Shown here in pieces: positions 7,615 to 14,865 of a stretch of DNA of 16,049 bases. Source of the DNA: Bacillota bacterium (GTDB lineage Bacteria > Bacillota > UBA4882 > JAAYXC01); contig JAAYXC010000439.1 in assembly GCA_012516115.1 (NCBI GenBank), positions 1-16,049 on the forward strand, in the 5' to 3' direction. The position numbers were made by a program, and so were the translations under genes. The notes beneath the pieces were generated by a model that had not been told where the DNA came from, did not search any database, and saw nothing but the letters and a program-made list of their open reading frames with translations. How positions within the stretch are numbered: the stretch's first letter is position 1; every line of letters starts with the position of its first letter.

Positions 7615-7644
7615 ACGCCGGGCTTGACCGTTCAACCCCGGCGT
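7615..7644. promoter_or_regulatory. 30-base inverted repeat over the rsgA -35 box
   Basis: ACGCCGGG (7615-7622) pairs with CCCGGCGT (7637-7644). After one C-C mismatch TTGA pairs with TCAA around CCGT. The -35 hexamer TTGACC lies inside it, so it could be an operator as well as an RNA stem. Confidence 0.5.
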
Positions 7645-7652
7645 GATAAGAT
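7624..7652 (+). promoter_or_regulatory. putative sigma-70 promoter for rsgA
   Basis: TTGACC (7624-7629), a 17-base spacer and TAAGAT (7647-7652). It implies a leader of nearly 300 bases before the rsgA start. Confidence 0.5.
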
Positions 7653-7677
7653 ATAGCCATCATGGACTGCGGTCCAA
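7650..7677 (-). promoter_or_regulatory. possible divergent promoter for the DUF4349 gene
   Basis: On the minus strand TTGGAC (7677-7672), a 16-base spacer and TATATC (7655-7650). It shares bases with the rsgA -10 box, so the two promoters would compete. It is weaker than the plus-strand one. Confidence 0.3.
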
Positions 7678-7949
7678 ATCTTTCCGCAGGGGGTATGTAG
7701 ATGTCCGCGTTATTCCCGATCCCGGCGCCCGTCGCATGCCTCCGGGGGGAAGCGGCCTGAAGATCGCCGCCTTGGCCTAAGAACGCCAAGAGCGCGCGTT
7801 GATACCCGAACCTCTCAGCCGTCCCAGGGGGGCGGCTTTTCTGTGCCTCCCTTTCGCCGGGCCGCCTTCAGTGGCCTCCGGCCCGAAAAGCGCATGTGCG
7901 GCGCCTTGCGATCGTCATTGCTCCGCCGTCACGCGCTTTACGAAGGGAG
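7653..7949 (+). other. long structured leader of rsgA
   Basis: No coding sequence is supported between the promoter and the rsgA start. The stretch contains TGGAC/GTCCA (7663-7676), CTTGGC/GCCAAG (7771-7790) and a terminator-like hairpin at 7817-7840. It matches no riboswitch class whose conserved bases I could recall and test by eye. Confidence 0.45.
7817..7840 (+). terminator. terminator-like hairpin in the rsgA leader
   Basis: AGCCGTCCC (7817-7825) pairs with GGGGCGGCT (7829-7837) with one G-T pair and a 3-base loop, running straight into TTTT. It lies about 110 bases before the rsgA start and after the proposed promoter, the arrangement of an attenuator. Confidence 0.5.
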
Positions 7950-9254
7950 ATGCACAAAACCGTGTCGAAACGGATAGATACCCAATCCCGTTCCGCCCAA
8001 AACGCCCAGACGGGCATCGTCTCCTCTCTCTGCCCCAACGGATGCTCCGTCTGGTCGGCCGGCCGCACCGTTCTCTGTCGTTTCCCCGGCACGAGGAAGG
8101 GAGAGAGACTCCTCGACCCTGTTCCCGGCGACGAGGTCCGCTTCGCGGCCCATCCCGGCGGCACCTGCATGCTCGTGGAGATCCTGCCGCGCAGGAACGT
8201 CTTCGCCCGGCTCGACACCAGGCCGCCCCATGCGCCGCGCCCCATCGTCGCCAATCTGGACCTGGTGGTCATCGTGGTGGCGGTGGAAGACCCGCCGCCG
8301 CGGCCGCGCCTGCTCGACCGCTGCCTGGCGGCGGCTTGGCGGGAAGGGATCACCCCGGCCGTCTGCCTGAACAAGATCGACCTGCCTTCCTCCGCCGCGC
8401 ATCTCGCCGCGCGGCGCGAGATCGAAGCCTATGCCGATCTCGGCGTTACCATCCTGCCTTGTTCCGCCCGGACCGGCGAAGGACTCGACGAGCTAAGGCG
8501 CCTTTTGCAGGGCAGGACCGCGGCCTTCGTCGGCCACAGCGGCGTGGGTAAATCTTCTCTCCTTAACGCCCTTCTCCCCGGCCTGGGCCTGGCCGTCGCC
8601 CCCGTGCGGGCCGCCGACGGCAAGGGACGCCATACCACCACCGCCACCTATCTGGCGGCCGTGGGCGACGGTACCATGATCTTCGATACCCCTGGTTTCC
8701 GTGAGTTCGGCGTTGAGGCCTCCGCCGATGAGTTGCGCCGTGCTTTCCCCGATTTTCGAGAGTATTCGGCTGAATGCCGTTATCGGGACTGCACCCATGT
8801 GCACGAGGAGGAATGCGGCGTCAGACGGGCCGTGGCCGAGGGGCGCATCCCGGCCGGCCGTTACCGCGGTTACCTCAGGCTGCTGGGGCTTTCCGCCGAC
8901 GCCGGAGGGGCCGACGAGGCGGCGCCTTTCCAGTGCGCCAACTGCGGCGCCGAGGTCTCCCCCGGGCCGGCCGGTACCAGGCACCGGAACCATTCCCCGT
9001 ACTGCCTCTTCAGCAAACACCTGGACAACCGGCCCGGGGACCGCGCGGCTTCCTGCGGCGGGCTCATGGAGCCGATCGCCGTCTGGGTCCGGGCGGGCGG
9101 CGAATGGGCCGTAATCCACAGGTGCAAATCCTGCGGCGCGCTGCGAGCCAACCGCATCGCCGCCGATGACAACGAGATGCTCCTTTTGCAACTGGCGGTA
9201 AAACCCCTGGCCATGCCGGCCTTCCCCCTGAGCCGGCTGGGGAAGAAGGATTAG
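7950..9254 (+). CDS. rsgA: RsgA ribosome-assembly GTPase with C-terminal RNHCP domain
   Basis: Circularly permuted GTPase that acts in late 30S subunit maturation. The 434-residue product has an OB-fold (about 20-85), then G4 NKID (141-144), G5 SARTGEG (172-178), G1 GHSGVGKSS (195-203), the G2 TTT (229-231) and G3 DTPG (246-249). The zinc motif is C276, C281, H283, C289. Residues 327-421 form a second module, the RNHCP domain, with C329-x2-C332, H345-R-N-H-S-P, C352, C369, and H390-R-C392-x2-C395 followed by the R-x-N-R-I-A-x-D-D-N block. Usual RsgA ends near residue 300, and RNHCP is usually a separate protein. The eponymous RNHCP Cys is Ser349 here. ATG 7950 touches its GGGAG site. GTG 7962 is better spaced at 12 bases and is an alternative. 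Confidence 0.93.
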   Translation: MHKTVSKRIDTQSRSAQNAQTGIVSSLCPNGCSVWSAGRTVLCRFPGTRKGERLLDPVPGDEVRFAAHPGGTCMLVEILPRRNVFARLDTRPPHAPRPIVANLDLVVIVVAVEDPPPRPRLLDRCLAAAWREGITPAVCLNKIDLPSSAAHLAARREIEAYADLGVTILPCSARTGEGLDELRRLLQGRTAAFVGHSGVGKSSLLNALLPGLGLAVAPVRAADGKGRHTTTATYLAAVGDGTMIFDTPGFREFGVEASADELRRAFPDFREYSAECRYRDCTHVHEEECGVRRAVAEGRIPAGRYRGYLRLLGLSADAGGADEAAPFQCANCGAEVSPGPAGTRHRNHSPYCLFSKHLDNRPGDRAASCGGLMEPIAVWVRAGGEWAVIHRCKSCGALRANRIAADDNEMLLLQLAVKPLAMPAFPLSRLGKKD

Positions 9255-9375
9255 GGCGGAAAAGGCCTCCTGGTTCTACGCATAGCAGGGAAAGATGCTT
9301 CCGGGGATGGGCCGGAAGCTCTTCCTCGCCTGTGCGGGGGCCGTGGTCTCCCGGTCAAGTCGCCTCAACCCGCCC

Positions 9376-9408
9376 AAGGCCGGCTGCTGGTGATTGGCCG
9401 GGCCTTTT
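9376..9408 (+). terminator. probable rsgA terminator
   Basis: AAGGCCGGC (9376-9384) pairs with GCC-G-GGCCTT (9397-9406) with one bulged G. The 3' side runs into TTTT (9405-9408). It lies about 120 bases after the rsgA stop. Confidence 0.45.
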
Positions 9409-9466
9409 CAAGGGAGGACCCACACCTTCTTTGGGACATGACCTTTGCTAAGACAACCCCCTTGCC

Positions 9467-9497
9467 CGATGGAGACGCGGGATCCGCGTCTCCATCG
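9467..9497. repeat. perfect 13-bp hairpin upstream of the toxin-antitoxin pair
   Basis: CGATGGAGACGCG (9467-9479) and CGCGTCTCCATCG (9485-9497) are perfect arms around GGATC. No T-run follows. The shape suits a dispersed palindromic element or a protein-binding site. Confidence 0.6.
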
Positions 9498-9523
9498 TCG
9501 AGTTGCCGAAATATACACTTCTC

Positions 9524-9554
9524 TTGTCTTGAAGCGGCGGCGATCTGCTATAAT
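9524..9554 (+). promoter_or_regulatory. extended -10 promoter of the second toxin-antitoxin pair
   Basis: A perfect TATAAT (9549-9554) is preceded by TGC, an extended -10. TTGTCT (9524-9529) lies 19 bases upstream as a weak -35. The antitoxin ATG follows 21 bases later. Confidence 0.65.
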
Positions 9555-9575
9555 GAAGTCGAGGAGGCGTCAGCC

Positions 9576-9794
9576 ATGACGGAACTTCTGGCCAAAGCAT
9601 TAGAAAACGCCCGCCAGCTCCCTCAGGAGCTTCAGGATCAACTCGCCCAGGAGCTGCTGGAGGAGATCGAGTGGGAGTGCTCTTGGGAGCGGACATTGGC
9701 TGATTCTCAGGAAAAGCTGGAACGATTGGCAGACAAGGCCGAGCAGGAATACCGTGCCGGCAGGGCAAAAGAATCGGGGTTCGATGACCTTTGA
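9576..9794 (+). CDS. small acidic antitoxin of a RelE/ParE-type pair
   Basis: A 72-residue, acidic, mostly helical protein with a strong heptad-like pattern (LPQELQDQLAQELLEEIEWE). It ends in a short tail, EYRAGRAKESGFDDL, seen in antitoxins that accompany this RelE-like family. No DNA-binding domain is visible. ATG 9576 has AGGAGG 8 bases upstream. A longer open frame begins at 9390 but would cross the hairpin and promoter, so I reject that start. The stop TGA overlaps the TTG start of the toxin (TTGA, 9791-9794). This is a typical translationally coupled antitoxin-toxin order. Confidence 0.82.
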   Translation: MTELLAKALENARQLPQELQDQLAQELLEEIEWECSWERTLADSQEKLERLADKAEQEYRAGRAKESGFDDL

Positions 9795-10060
9795 AATCGT
9801 ACCTCACCGAGGATTTCCTGGCTTGTTTTCGCAAGTTGCCGAGCCGGATCCAACGCCTCGCACGAAAGAGTTATAGGTTATGGCGCGAAGATCCGACGCA
9901 TCCTGGTTTACAATTCAAACTCATAGGCAAGCGCAAACCAGTCTACGCCATTCGGGTAGGCATTGGTTGGCGTGCCTTGGGAATAAAGATCGATGATGGG
10001 ATCGTTTGGTTTTGGATTGGTTCTCATGCGGATTATGAGAAGCTAATATCAAGTATGTAG
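9791..10060 (+). CDS. RelE/ParE-superfamily toxin
   Basis: An 89-residue basic protein. Its pattern FRKLPSRIQRLARKSYRLWREDP, then HPGLQFKLIGKRKPVYAIRV and IVWFWIGSHADYEKL, is that of the RelE/ParE toxins often labelled plasmid stabilisation or HigB-like. Known members cut ribosome-bound mRNA or block gyrase. Which applies here cannot be told. The start is TTG 9791, overlapping the antitoxin stop. There is no in-frame ATG in the right place, and translation probably depends on coupling. The hallmark positions R (R-V-G-I-G-W-R-A-L) and H (SHADY) are kept, so the gene looks intact. The RNHCP remnant starts 6 bases after its stop. Confidence 0.85.
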   Translation: MKSYLTEDFLACFRKLPSRIQRLARKSYRLWREDPTHPGLQFKLIGKRKPVYAIRVGIGWRALGIKIDDGIVWFWIGSHADYEKLISSM

Positions 10061-10066
10061 AATACT

Positions 10067-10128
10067 ATCGCCGTCTGGGTTCGGGCGGGTGGCAAGTGAG
10101 CGGCGATCCACAGATGCAAAAAGGCGGC
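10067..10128 (+). pseudogene. remnant of an RNHCP coding sequence
   Basis: About 45 of 54 bases at 10067-10120 match 9075-9128 inside the RNHCP part of rsgA. Translation gives I-A-V-W-V-R-A-G-G-K, a stop, then A-A-I-H-R-C-K. The rsgA version reads I-A-V-W-V-R-A-G-G-E-W-A-V-I-H-R-C-K, so the Trp codon became TGA. No start, ribosome site or remaining domain is present. The 3' end runs into the terminator hairpin at 10121. Confidence 0.75.
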
Positions 10129-10149
10129 GATCCCTCGGACCGCCGCCTT
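10121..10149. terminator. terminator of the MarR-MMPL operon
   Basis: AAGGCGGCG (10121-10129) and CGCCGCCTT (10141-10149) form a perfect 9-bp stem with an 11-base loop. On the minus strand it is followed by a T-run (CCTTTTTGC), which suits the end of the beta-barrel gene 100 bases away. It may also stop plus-strand transcripts from the toxin. Confidence 0.75.
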
Positions 10150-10249
10150 GCTTATTGTTAAGGGTATCCACCTGATGCTCAGTTGGGAATCGGTGAACGG
10201 AGCTCCGAGCCGTTTCCCCGAGCGACCGGCGACGAGCTTCGAGCCGCGC

Positions 10250-11488
10250 CTAGAACGCCATCTCCACTTCGGCGTAGAAGTAGTCCCTCGCCGCGTAATT
10301 TCCGAACATCGTACCGGCCGACCCTTCAAAGAGGTAGCAGCCCGCCGAAACCGTCACCCCATCGGCCGGGGAATAGGAGACCCGCGGCCGGAGGAAGTAA
10401 TCCCCGTCGGTGACGTTGTAGGCGGCATCCAAGCCCAAGGTCAGCTCCGGCCGGGGCTTGTATTCCGCCGCCAGCATCAGACCCCAGGCCGTCCCCTCGT
10501 CCCCCTCCGGAGTGCCGGTGGAGTCCGATACATATTCCGCCACCACTTGGCCGTTGAAGTAGTACCTGTCGTTGGGCGTCCAGTCCGCGCCGAGGACCGC
10601 CTGGAGGTAGGGGTTCTTGATGGACGGATCCATCCGCTCGTCATCTTCGGTCATAAAATAGGCCGCCTCGCCCCGGAAGCCCCACTTGCCGCTGGTGGTG
10701 GCGAAATCGGCCCCCAGGACCCGGAGGCGGTGGTGGATGGGGGTAAGGATAAGATCTATAGTGGTCGGATCGCCTTCATGCGCGACGAAGGCCGCATGCA
10801 CGCTCGGCAGATCGTCCCACCCGCTAAAATAACTTACGGAGAAATCGACCTTCCCTCCGGTGCGGCCGAGCTTCACGGCGAACTCCGAATTCTCCAGCGT
10901 CTCCTCGGGCATCTCGGTCGGCATTACGGTGATTTCATGGAGCGTCAACCCCGGCGGAAGGGCGGGGAGACTCACCGGCACGGCCCACCTGCTACCCGGC
11001 TCAGGCTGCGCCGCGGGGACGAAGACCGGCAGCCAGACGAACTCCGCCGTCCAGTCGCCCAGGTAGTGCCGGGCGCGGAGGGCCGTGACCTCCAGGCGGT
11101 TGTCCTCGGCGAAGGGCCGGGTGTAGTCGACCGGGTTGAGGTTATCGGTGGGGTTGATGCCGTCGGCCGTGCCCCAGGCGATCCGCTGGCGGCCCAGGCG
11201 GAGGTCCGTATTCTTCAAGTATAGATCCAGGAACGCTTCGCGGAGAGTAATCGCCCCCGTCCCGTCGATCTTCAGGCGGGACTCGAAGGCCCCGGAGGAC
11301 GCCAAGGATCCCTTGAGCTTGAGGGTGAGGGTCGCCCCGGCCTCCTCCACCGCTCCACCGTCAAGGAGAAACTCCCCGCCGGCCGTAAGCGTCCCGCCGA
11401 GGGTGAGCCCCTCGGCTAGAACCGGCGCGGCGAAAAGGAAGCCGAACGCGAAGACGGTCACCAGACCAAAGAGCATTCTACTTCGCAT
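10250..11488 (-). CDS. predicted outer-membrane beta-barrel protein (DUF1302-like)
   Basis: A 412-residue exported protein with a signal peptide (LFGLVTVFAFGFLFAAPVLA, cleavage after A-x-A near residue 25). Alternating hydrophobic strands follow, such as FESRLKIDG, LREAFLDLYLK and YYFNGQVVAEY, and it ends in EVEMAF with a terminal Phe as in beta-barrels. The block DLRLGRQRIAWGTADGINP resembles DUF1302-type porin-like proteins encoded with MMPL exporters. ATG 11488 has AGGAGG 8 bases upstream. It is the last gene of the operon, 18 bases after the LolA-like gene. I infer that it forms an outer-membrane exit or acceptor for the exporter. This implies an outer membrane, which is the main argument for a diderm host. 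Confidence 0.8.
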   Translation of the reverse strand: MRSRMLFGLVTVFAFGFLFAAPVLAEGLTLGGTLTAGGEFLLDGGAVEEAGATLTLKLKGSLASSGAFESRLKIDGTGAITLREAFLDLYLKNTDLRLGRQRIAWGTADGINPTDNLNPVDYTRPFAEDNRLEVTALRARHYLGDWTAEFVWLPVFVPAAQPEPGSRWAVPVSLPALPPGLTLHEITVMPTEMPEETLENSEFAVKLGRTGGKVDFSVSYFSGWDDLPSVHAAFVAHEGDPTTIDLILTPIHHRLRVLGADFATTSGKWGFRGEAAYFMTEDDERMDPSIKNPYLQAVLGADWTPNDRYYFNGQVVAEYVSDSTGTPEGDEGTAWGLMLAAEYKPRPELTLGLDAAYNVTDGDYFLRPRVSYSPADGVTVSAGCYLFEGSAGTMFGNYAARDYFYAEVEMAF

Positions 11489-11506
11489 CTCTTTCGCCTC
11501 CTCGTT

Positions 11507-12298
11507 TCATGACCGGGTGAGCTGGCGGACGGTGAAGTAGTCGTCCGATACACCCGTATTGACCTTGATGTTCTTAAAAGTGAGGACGGTCCGCGAACCG
11601 GTGTTCAAGTTCCGCATTTCAAGCCGGGTGGCGAGCCAGGCGTCCTCGGCCAATTTTACCACTTCCGTTGCGGAGAAGGCTTTGATGACCTTCCCGGAAA
11701 CATCGAGGAACTCCGCCTTAGCAATGGTGTATGTCTCCTTTCTGATCCACCAGACCTTCTTGGCGAATCCGTCCGCCCGCCGGATGGCGTCGGAGACCGG
11801 AACGGATTCCCCTACATAGACCTCATCCTCCCCGAGCCGCTCGGTCCGGAGTAAGGTATGACGGTAATCGTCGATCTTGAGCATACCGATATCGGCGTAG
11901 GAGAAATCCGACCCCATGAAGCTGCTGCTCCGCTCCTCCGCGGCGATGCGGCGCGGCTTACCGAGGGCGGGGAGATAAAGCCAGCTCTCATCCTCGCCTT
12001 GCGTCCGGGAGAGGCTCAAAAAGCCGGTCCCCTTCACATCCGCCGGGGCCAGAAAACGGATCAGGACTTTCCTGGTGCCGTCGGTCCCGCGCTTGCTGGC
12101 CATGCTGAGCTGCCTTACGCGTTCCAGGCCGTTCTTGTTTACGATGCGCATCTCGAGATCGGCGGTCATGTCCTTGACCGAACCCATCTCGTCGAGGCGC
12201 TTTATAATGTCCCGGCCGGATGGTTCCGCCGCGGCCGCCGCGGCCAGGGCGAGCACGAGACAAACCAGACAGAAAACGAAGAGACTGCTTTTCTTCAC
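11507..12298 (-). CDS. LolA-like exported lipoprotein-sorting-family protein
   Basis: A 263-residue secreted protein. The signal peptide has a Lys-rich start, a hydrophobic core and cleavage after A-A-A (about residue 24). The mature part matches the LolA_like family (PF17131 group, annotated as outer membrane lipoprotein-sorting protein), with R-I-V-N-K-N-G-L-E-R, K-G-T-G-F-L, a W-L-Y-L-P-A-L-G-K-P-R-R-I motif and S-F-M-G-S-D-F-S-Y-A-D-I. Members usually lie next to MMPL/RND exporters and are thought to carry hydrophobic cargo across the periplasm. GTG 12298 has GGAGG 8 bases upstream, inside the end of the exporter gene. The gap to that gene is 3 bases, so translation is coupled. Confidence 0.88.
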   Translation of the reverse strand: MKKSSLFVFCLVCLVLALAAAAAAEPSGRDIIKRLDEMGSVKDMTADLEMRIVNKNGLERVRQLSMASKRGTDGTRKVLIRFLAPADVKGTGFLSLSRTQGEDESWLYLPALGKPRRIAAEERSSSFMGSDFSYADIGMLKIDDYRHTLLRTERLGEDEVYVGESVPVSDAIRRADGFAKKVWWIRKETYTIAKAEFLDVSGKVIKAFSATEVVKLAEDAWLATRLEMRNLNTGSRTVLTFKNIKVNTGVSDDYFTVRQLTRS

Positions 12299-12301
12299 GA
12301 A

Positions 12302-14701
12302 CTATTCCTCCTTCTTGTAAGTTGGCAAAGCGGACGGGCTCAAACGGCGGCCCTTCACTCCCTCGGCCCCCTGGCCCTTACCGGGGGCCCGGGGCTCCGG
12401 TCCGGTGCGGAGCAACCGCTTCTCCAAACGGACACCGAGACCGAGCGCGATGGAGGCCGGAAGCACCGTCAGGGCGCCGAAGGCGGTCAAGATCATGGTC
12501 AGGGCGATAAGGACCCCGAAGCTACGAAAGATCGGGAGGCCGGAGAAGACCAGCACGGCGAAGCCCACCGCCACCGAGGCGGCATTGGTGACGATGGCCT
12601 CCCCGGTGGTCGCGGCGGTGACCAGAAGGGCTTCCCGGCGCCCCCGGCCTGCCCGCCGTTCTTCCAGGTAACGCCGGTAGTAATGGATGCTGTAATCCAC
12701 GCCCATCCCCGTGGCCAGACTGGCCATGGTAGTCGTGGCCGCGTTCAAGGCCACACCGATCCAGCCCATCAATCCGAAACTATAGACGATGGTTAGCGCG
12801 ATGGGCAAAAGGCACCCGAACCCCATGGCAAACGACCGAAAGGCCAAAACGACGAGGGCAAAGACGGTCATAAGCGAAGAATAGATATTTTGCAGCTGTT
12901 CTTGCCGAATGAGATCTACCATCACCAGCTCGATGACGGGCATACCCGTAACCCGGACGCGGGCCCGCCGGCCGAAGATGGCCTTGGCTTCCTTTTCGAT
13001 GGCCGCGATCAGCCGGGTTCTCTCTGCCGTACTCGTCATGTTGCTGATGCGGGCGGCAATGCATGCTTCCCGCTGATCGAACCGCATGAACTGGCTTAGT
13101 TCATCGGGACTTGCGGTCAGCGTGAGCAAAAAGAGATACTGCGGTAGGAGGGCCGGATCGTCCGGCAGGACTTCGTAGGCCGGGTCCCCGCCGTGGAAGG
13201 CGCGATTTACGCGGGCAAGGAGATCCACGATGGAAAGCGGCCGCGTGGCCCCAAGCTTCACCATCTTCTCTTGGAGCCGTTTTATACCCAAAAGGACCTC
13301 CGGATCCGCCAGATCGCCCTCGACCAAGACCTCGAGTTCGGCCGAGCCACCGAATTCCTTATCCACCAAAGCCTCCGCTTGACGATGTTCGCTGCCCGGC
13401 GGGAGGAAATCCGCCATCTCAAAGGTCGTCGTCAACCTGGCCCAGCCCACAAGCGAGACCACCGTCAGCAGGCCGGCCAACAAGAGCACCAACGCCGGCC
13501 GCCCGGTAACGCCCCGGGCGAAGAGGTCAAGCGTCCGGGAGAGAATCGTTCGCCCCGAAGGGGCAACGGCGCCTTTCTCCGGTTCCCGGCGCGAAAGGCG
13601 CGGCGGAGGGAGAAGGAACAGCAGGGAGGGAATAAAGGTAATGGAGACGAGAAAGGCCACGGCCACGCCCAAGGCGGAGAAGACGCCGAAGTCGAAGATC
13701 ATCCGGATCTTGGAGAGGGCGAGGGAGGCGAAACCGGCTACGGTGGTGATGGCGGCCATCCAGACGCCAAAGCCCGTACCGGCGACGGTCGAGCGGACCG
13801 CCTCTTCGCGGCCGAGCCCTTCCCGGATCTTCTCCTGGAAACGGGCGACGATGTGGATGCCGTAGGCCGAACCGATGCCGACCAAAAGGACGGGCACGAT
13901 ATTGCTTACCAGCGAAAGGGGCCGGTGCAAAAGCGCCATGATCCCCAAGGTCCAAACGATGCTAATGCCCACGGTCACGAGGGGGAGGACGACACCCCGT
14001 ATCGTCCGGAAACTCAAAAAAAGCACGATCCCGATGGCCAAAAGAACGAGGGGTAAGAGGAAACCCACGTCTTTGCCGAGGGCGCGGTCGATCTGCTCGT
14101 CCATGACCAGCGAACCGGCGAAGCGGGCCGTCAGATCGCCCTTGGTCCGATTAACGTAAGACCGCACACGTTCGAGGGTATGGAGGGCTTCCTCGAGGGT
14201 GGCCGCGTTGGCCAGGTTCACCATGATAATGGTCGTCCGGCCGTCCTTGGCCACCAGGCGGCCCACATACCACGGATCGGAGAGGATCCGTTCCCGCAAA
14301 GCCCGGGCCTCGGCCGTCGTCCTGGGCAGAGAGGAGATGACCGGGCCGCTCCGGAGGATATCGCCTTCCCCGGTGAACTCGGTGAGGTTGGTGAGACTGG
14401 TGACGCTCTTTATCCCGGGCAGGTCCAGCAAACCCTTGGTCAGGCGGTCGACGGTCGCCAAAGCCTTGGGTTGGAAGAGATCCCGGCCGCTGAGCACGAT
14501 CACCACTGAATTACCGCTCCCGTATTCCGCGCGAAACTCGTGAAAAACGGCTAGGCGGGGTTCGCTCTTGGGCAGGTTCTCCTCCAGGTCTACCCGCCGC
14601 TGGATGCGGGTGGCGGCCAGCCCGAGGGCTAGCGTAACGAGGATCGTCACGGCGACGATGGAACGAGGGAATCGGGTAACAAAGCGAGCCAATCTTTCCA
14701 T
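12302..14701 (-). CDS. MMPL/RND-superfamily exporter
   Basis: A 799-residue proton-driven exporter with the RND repeat: one N-terminal helix, a large extracytoplasmic loop and five helices, then the same again. The helix-4 motif of the second half keeps G-M-G-V-D-Y-S-I-H-Y-Y, with the acidic residue (about 669) expected for proton transfer. The first half has G-I-G-S-A-Y-G-I-H-I with no Asp. This asymmetry is common in MMPL-type relatives of hopanoid exporters (HpnN). It probably moves a lipid-like or hydrophobic compound, but the sequence does not name it. ATG 14701 fits the usual N-terminus. GTG 14719 lies on its own ribosome site and is less likely. It is the first structural gene of the operon, behind marR. 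Confidence 0.92.
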   Translation of the reverse strand: MERLARFVTRFPRSIVAVTILVTLALGLAATRIQRRVDLEENLPKSEPRLAVFHEFRAEYGSGNSVVIVLSGRDLFQPKALATVDRLTKGLLDLPGIKSVTSLTNLTEFTGEGDILRSGPVISSLPRTTAEARALRERILSDPWYVGRLVAKDGRTTIIMVNLANAATLEEALHTLERVRSYVNRTKGDLTARFAGSLVMDEQIDRALGKDVGFLLPLVLLAIGIVLFLSFRTIRGVVLPLVTVGISIVWTLGIMALLHRPLSLVSNIVPVLLVGIGSAYGIHIVARFQEKIREGLGREEAVRSTVAGTGFGVWMAAITTVAGFASLALSKIRMIFDFGVFSALGVAVAFLVSITFIPSLLFLLPPPRLSRREPEKGAVAPSGRTILSRTLDLFARGVTGRPALVLLLAGLLTVVSLVGWARLTTTFEMADFLPPGSEHRQAEALVDKEFGGSAELEVLVEGDLADPEVLLGIKRLQEKMVKLGATRPLSIVDLLARVNRAFHGGDPAYEVLPDDPALLPQYLFLLTLTASPDELSQFMRFDQREACIAARISNMTSTAERTRLIAAIEKEAKAIFGRRARVRVTGMPVIELVMVDLIRQEQLQNIYSSLMTVFALVVLAFRSFAMGFGCLLPIALTIVYSFGLMGWIGVALNAATTTMASLATGMGVDYSIHYYRRYLEERRAGRGRREALLVTAATTGEAIVTNAASVAVGFAVLVFSGLPIFRSFGVLIALTMILTAFGALTVLPASIALGLGVRLEKRLLRTGPEPRAPGKGQGAEGVKGRRLSPSALPTYKKEE

Positions 14702-14793
14702 ATTATGGATTACCCCCACCCTTTACCATGGTGATAATTTTTATGCACCGCGTTCCCTTCGTACCCCATGGGGCAACAAAGTACTTTCATCAT

Positions 14794-14829
14794 AGTATAT
14801 TACTTTAATGGAAATATACGATTATCGTA
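14794..14829 (-). promoter_or_regulatory. exporter operon promoter with MarR operator
   Basis: A -10 TATACT (14799-14794) lies 17 bases from the palindrome TACGATTATCGTA (14817-14829, perfect 13 bases with a central T). The palindrome takes the place of the -35 box. A further half-site ATCGTA is at 14834-14839. The same core precedes marR, so MarR should repress the exporter by blocking polymerase. The leader also contains two palindromes with CCATGG cores, one of which is CCCCATGGGG (14764-14773). Confidence 0.65.
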
Positions 14830-14865
14830 ATTAATCGTAACATAGCGGCTAACGGAGTAACGGGA

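Larger units (their letters stand above)
9255..9523. other. intergenic region between rsgA and the toxin-antitoxin pair
   Basis: The 320-base gap holds hairpins but no supported gene. GCTTCCGG/CCGGAAGC (9297-9319) follows rsgA by 43 bases without a T-run. A terminator candidate, a long perfect hairpin and the antitoxin promoter follow. Confidence 0.6.

Noticed and set aside
10148..11224. 358-residue plus-strand frame opposite the beta-barrel gene
   Set aside because: The opposite strand has a signal peptide, ribosome site and operon context. This frame has none.
13193..14056. 287-residue plus-strand frame opposite the exporter
   Set aside because: Low-complexity charged shadow of the transmembrane coding strand.
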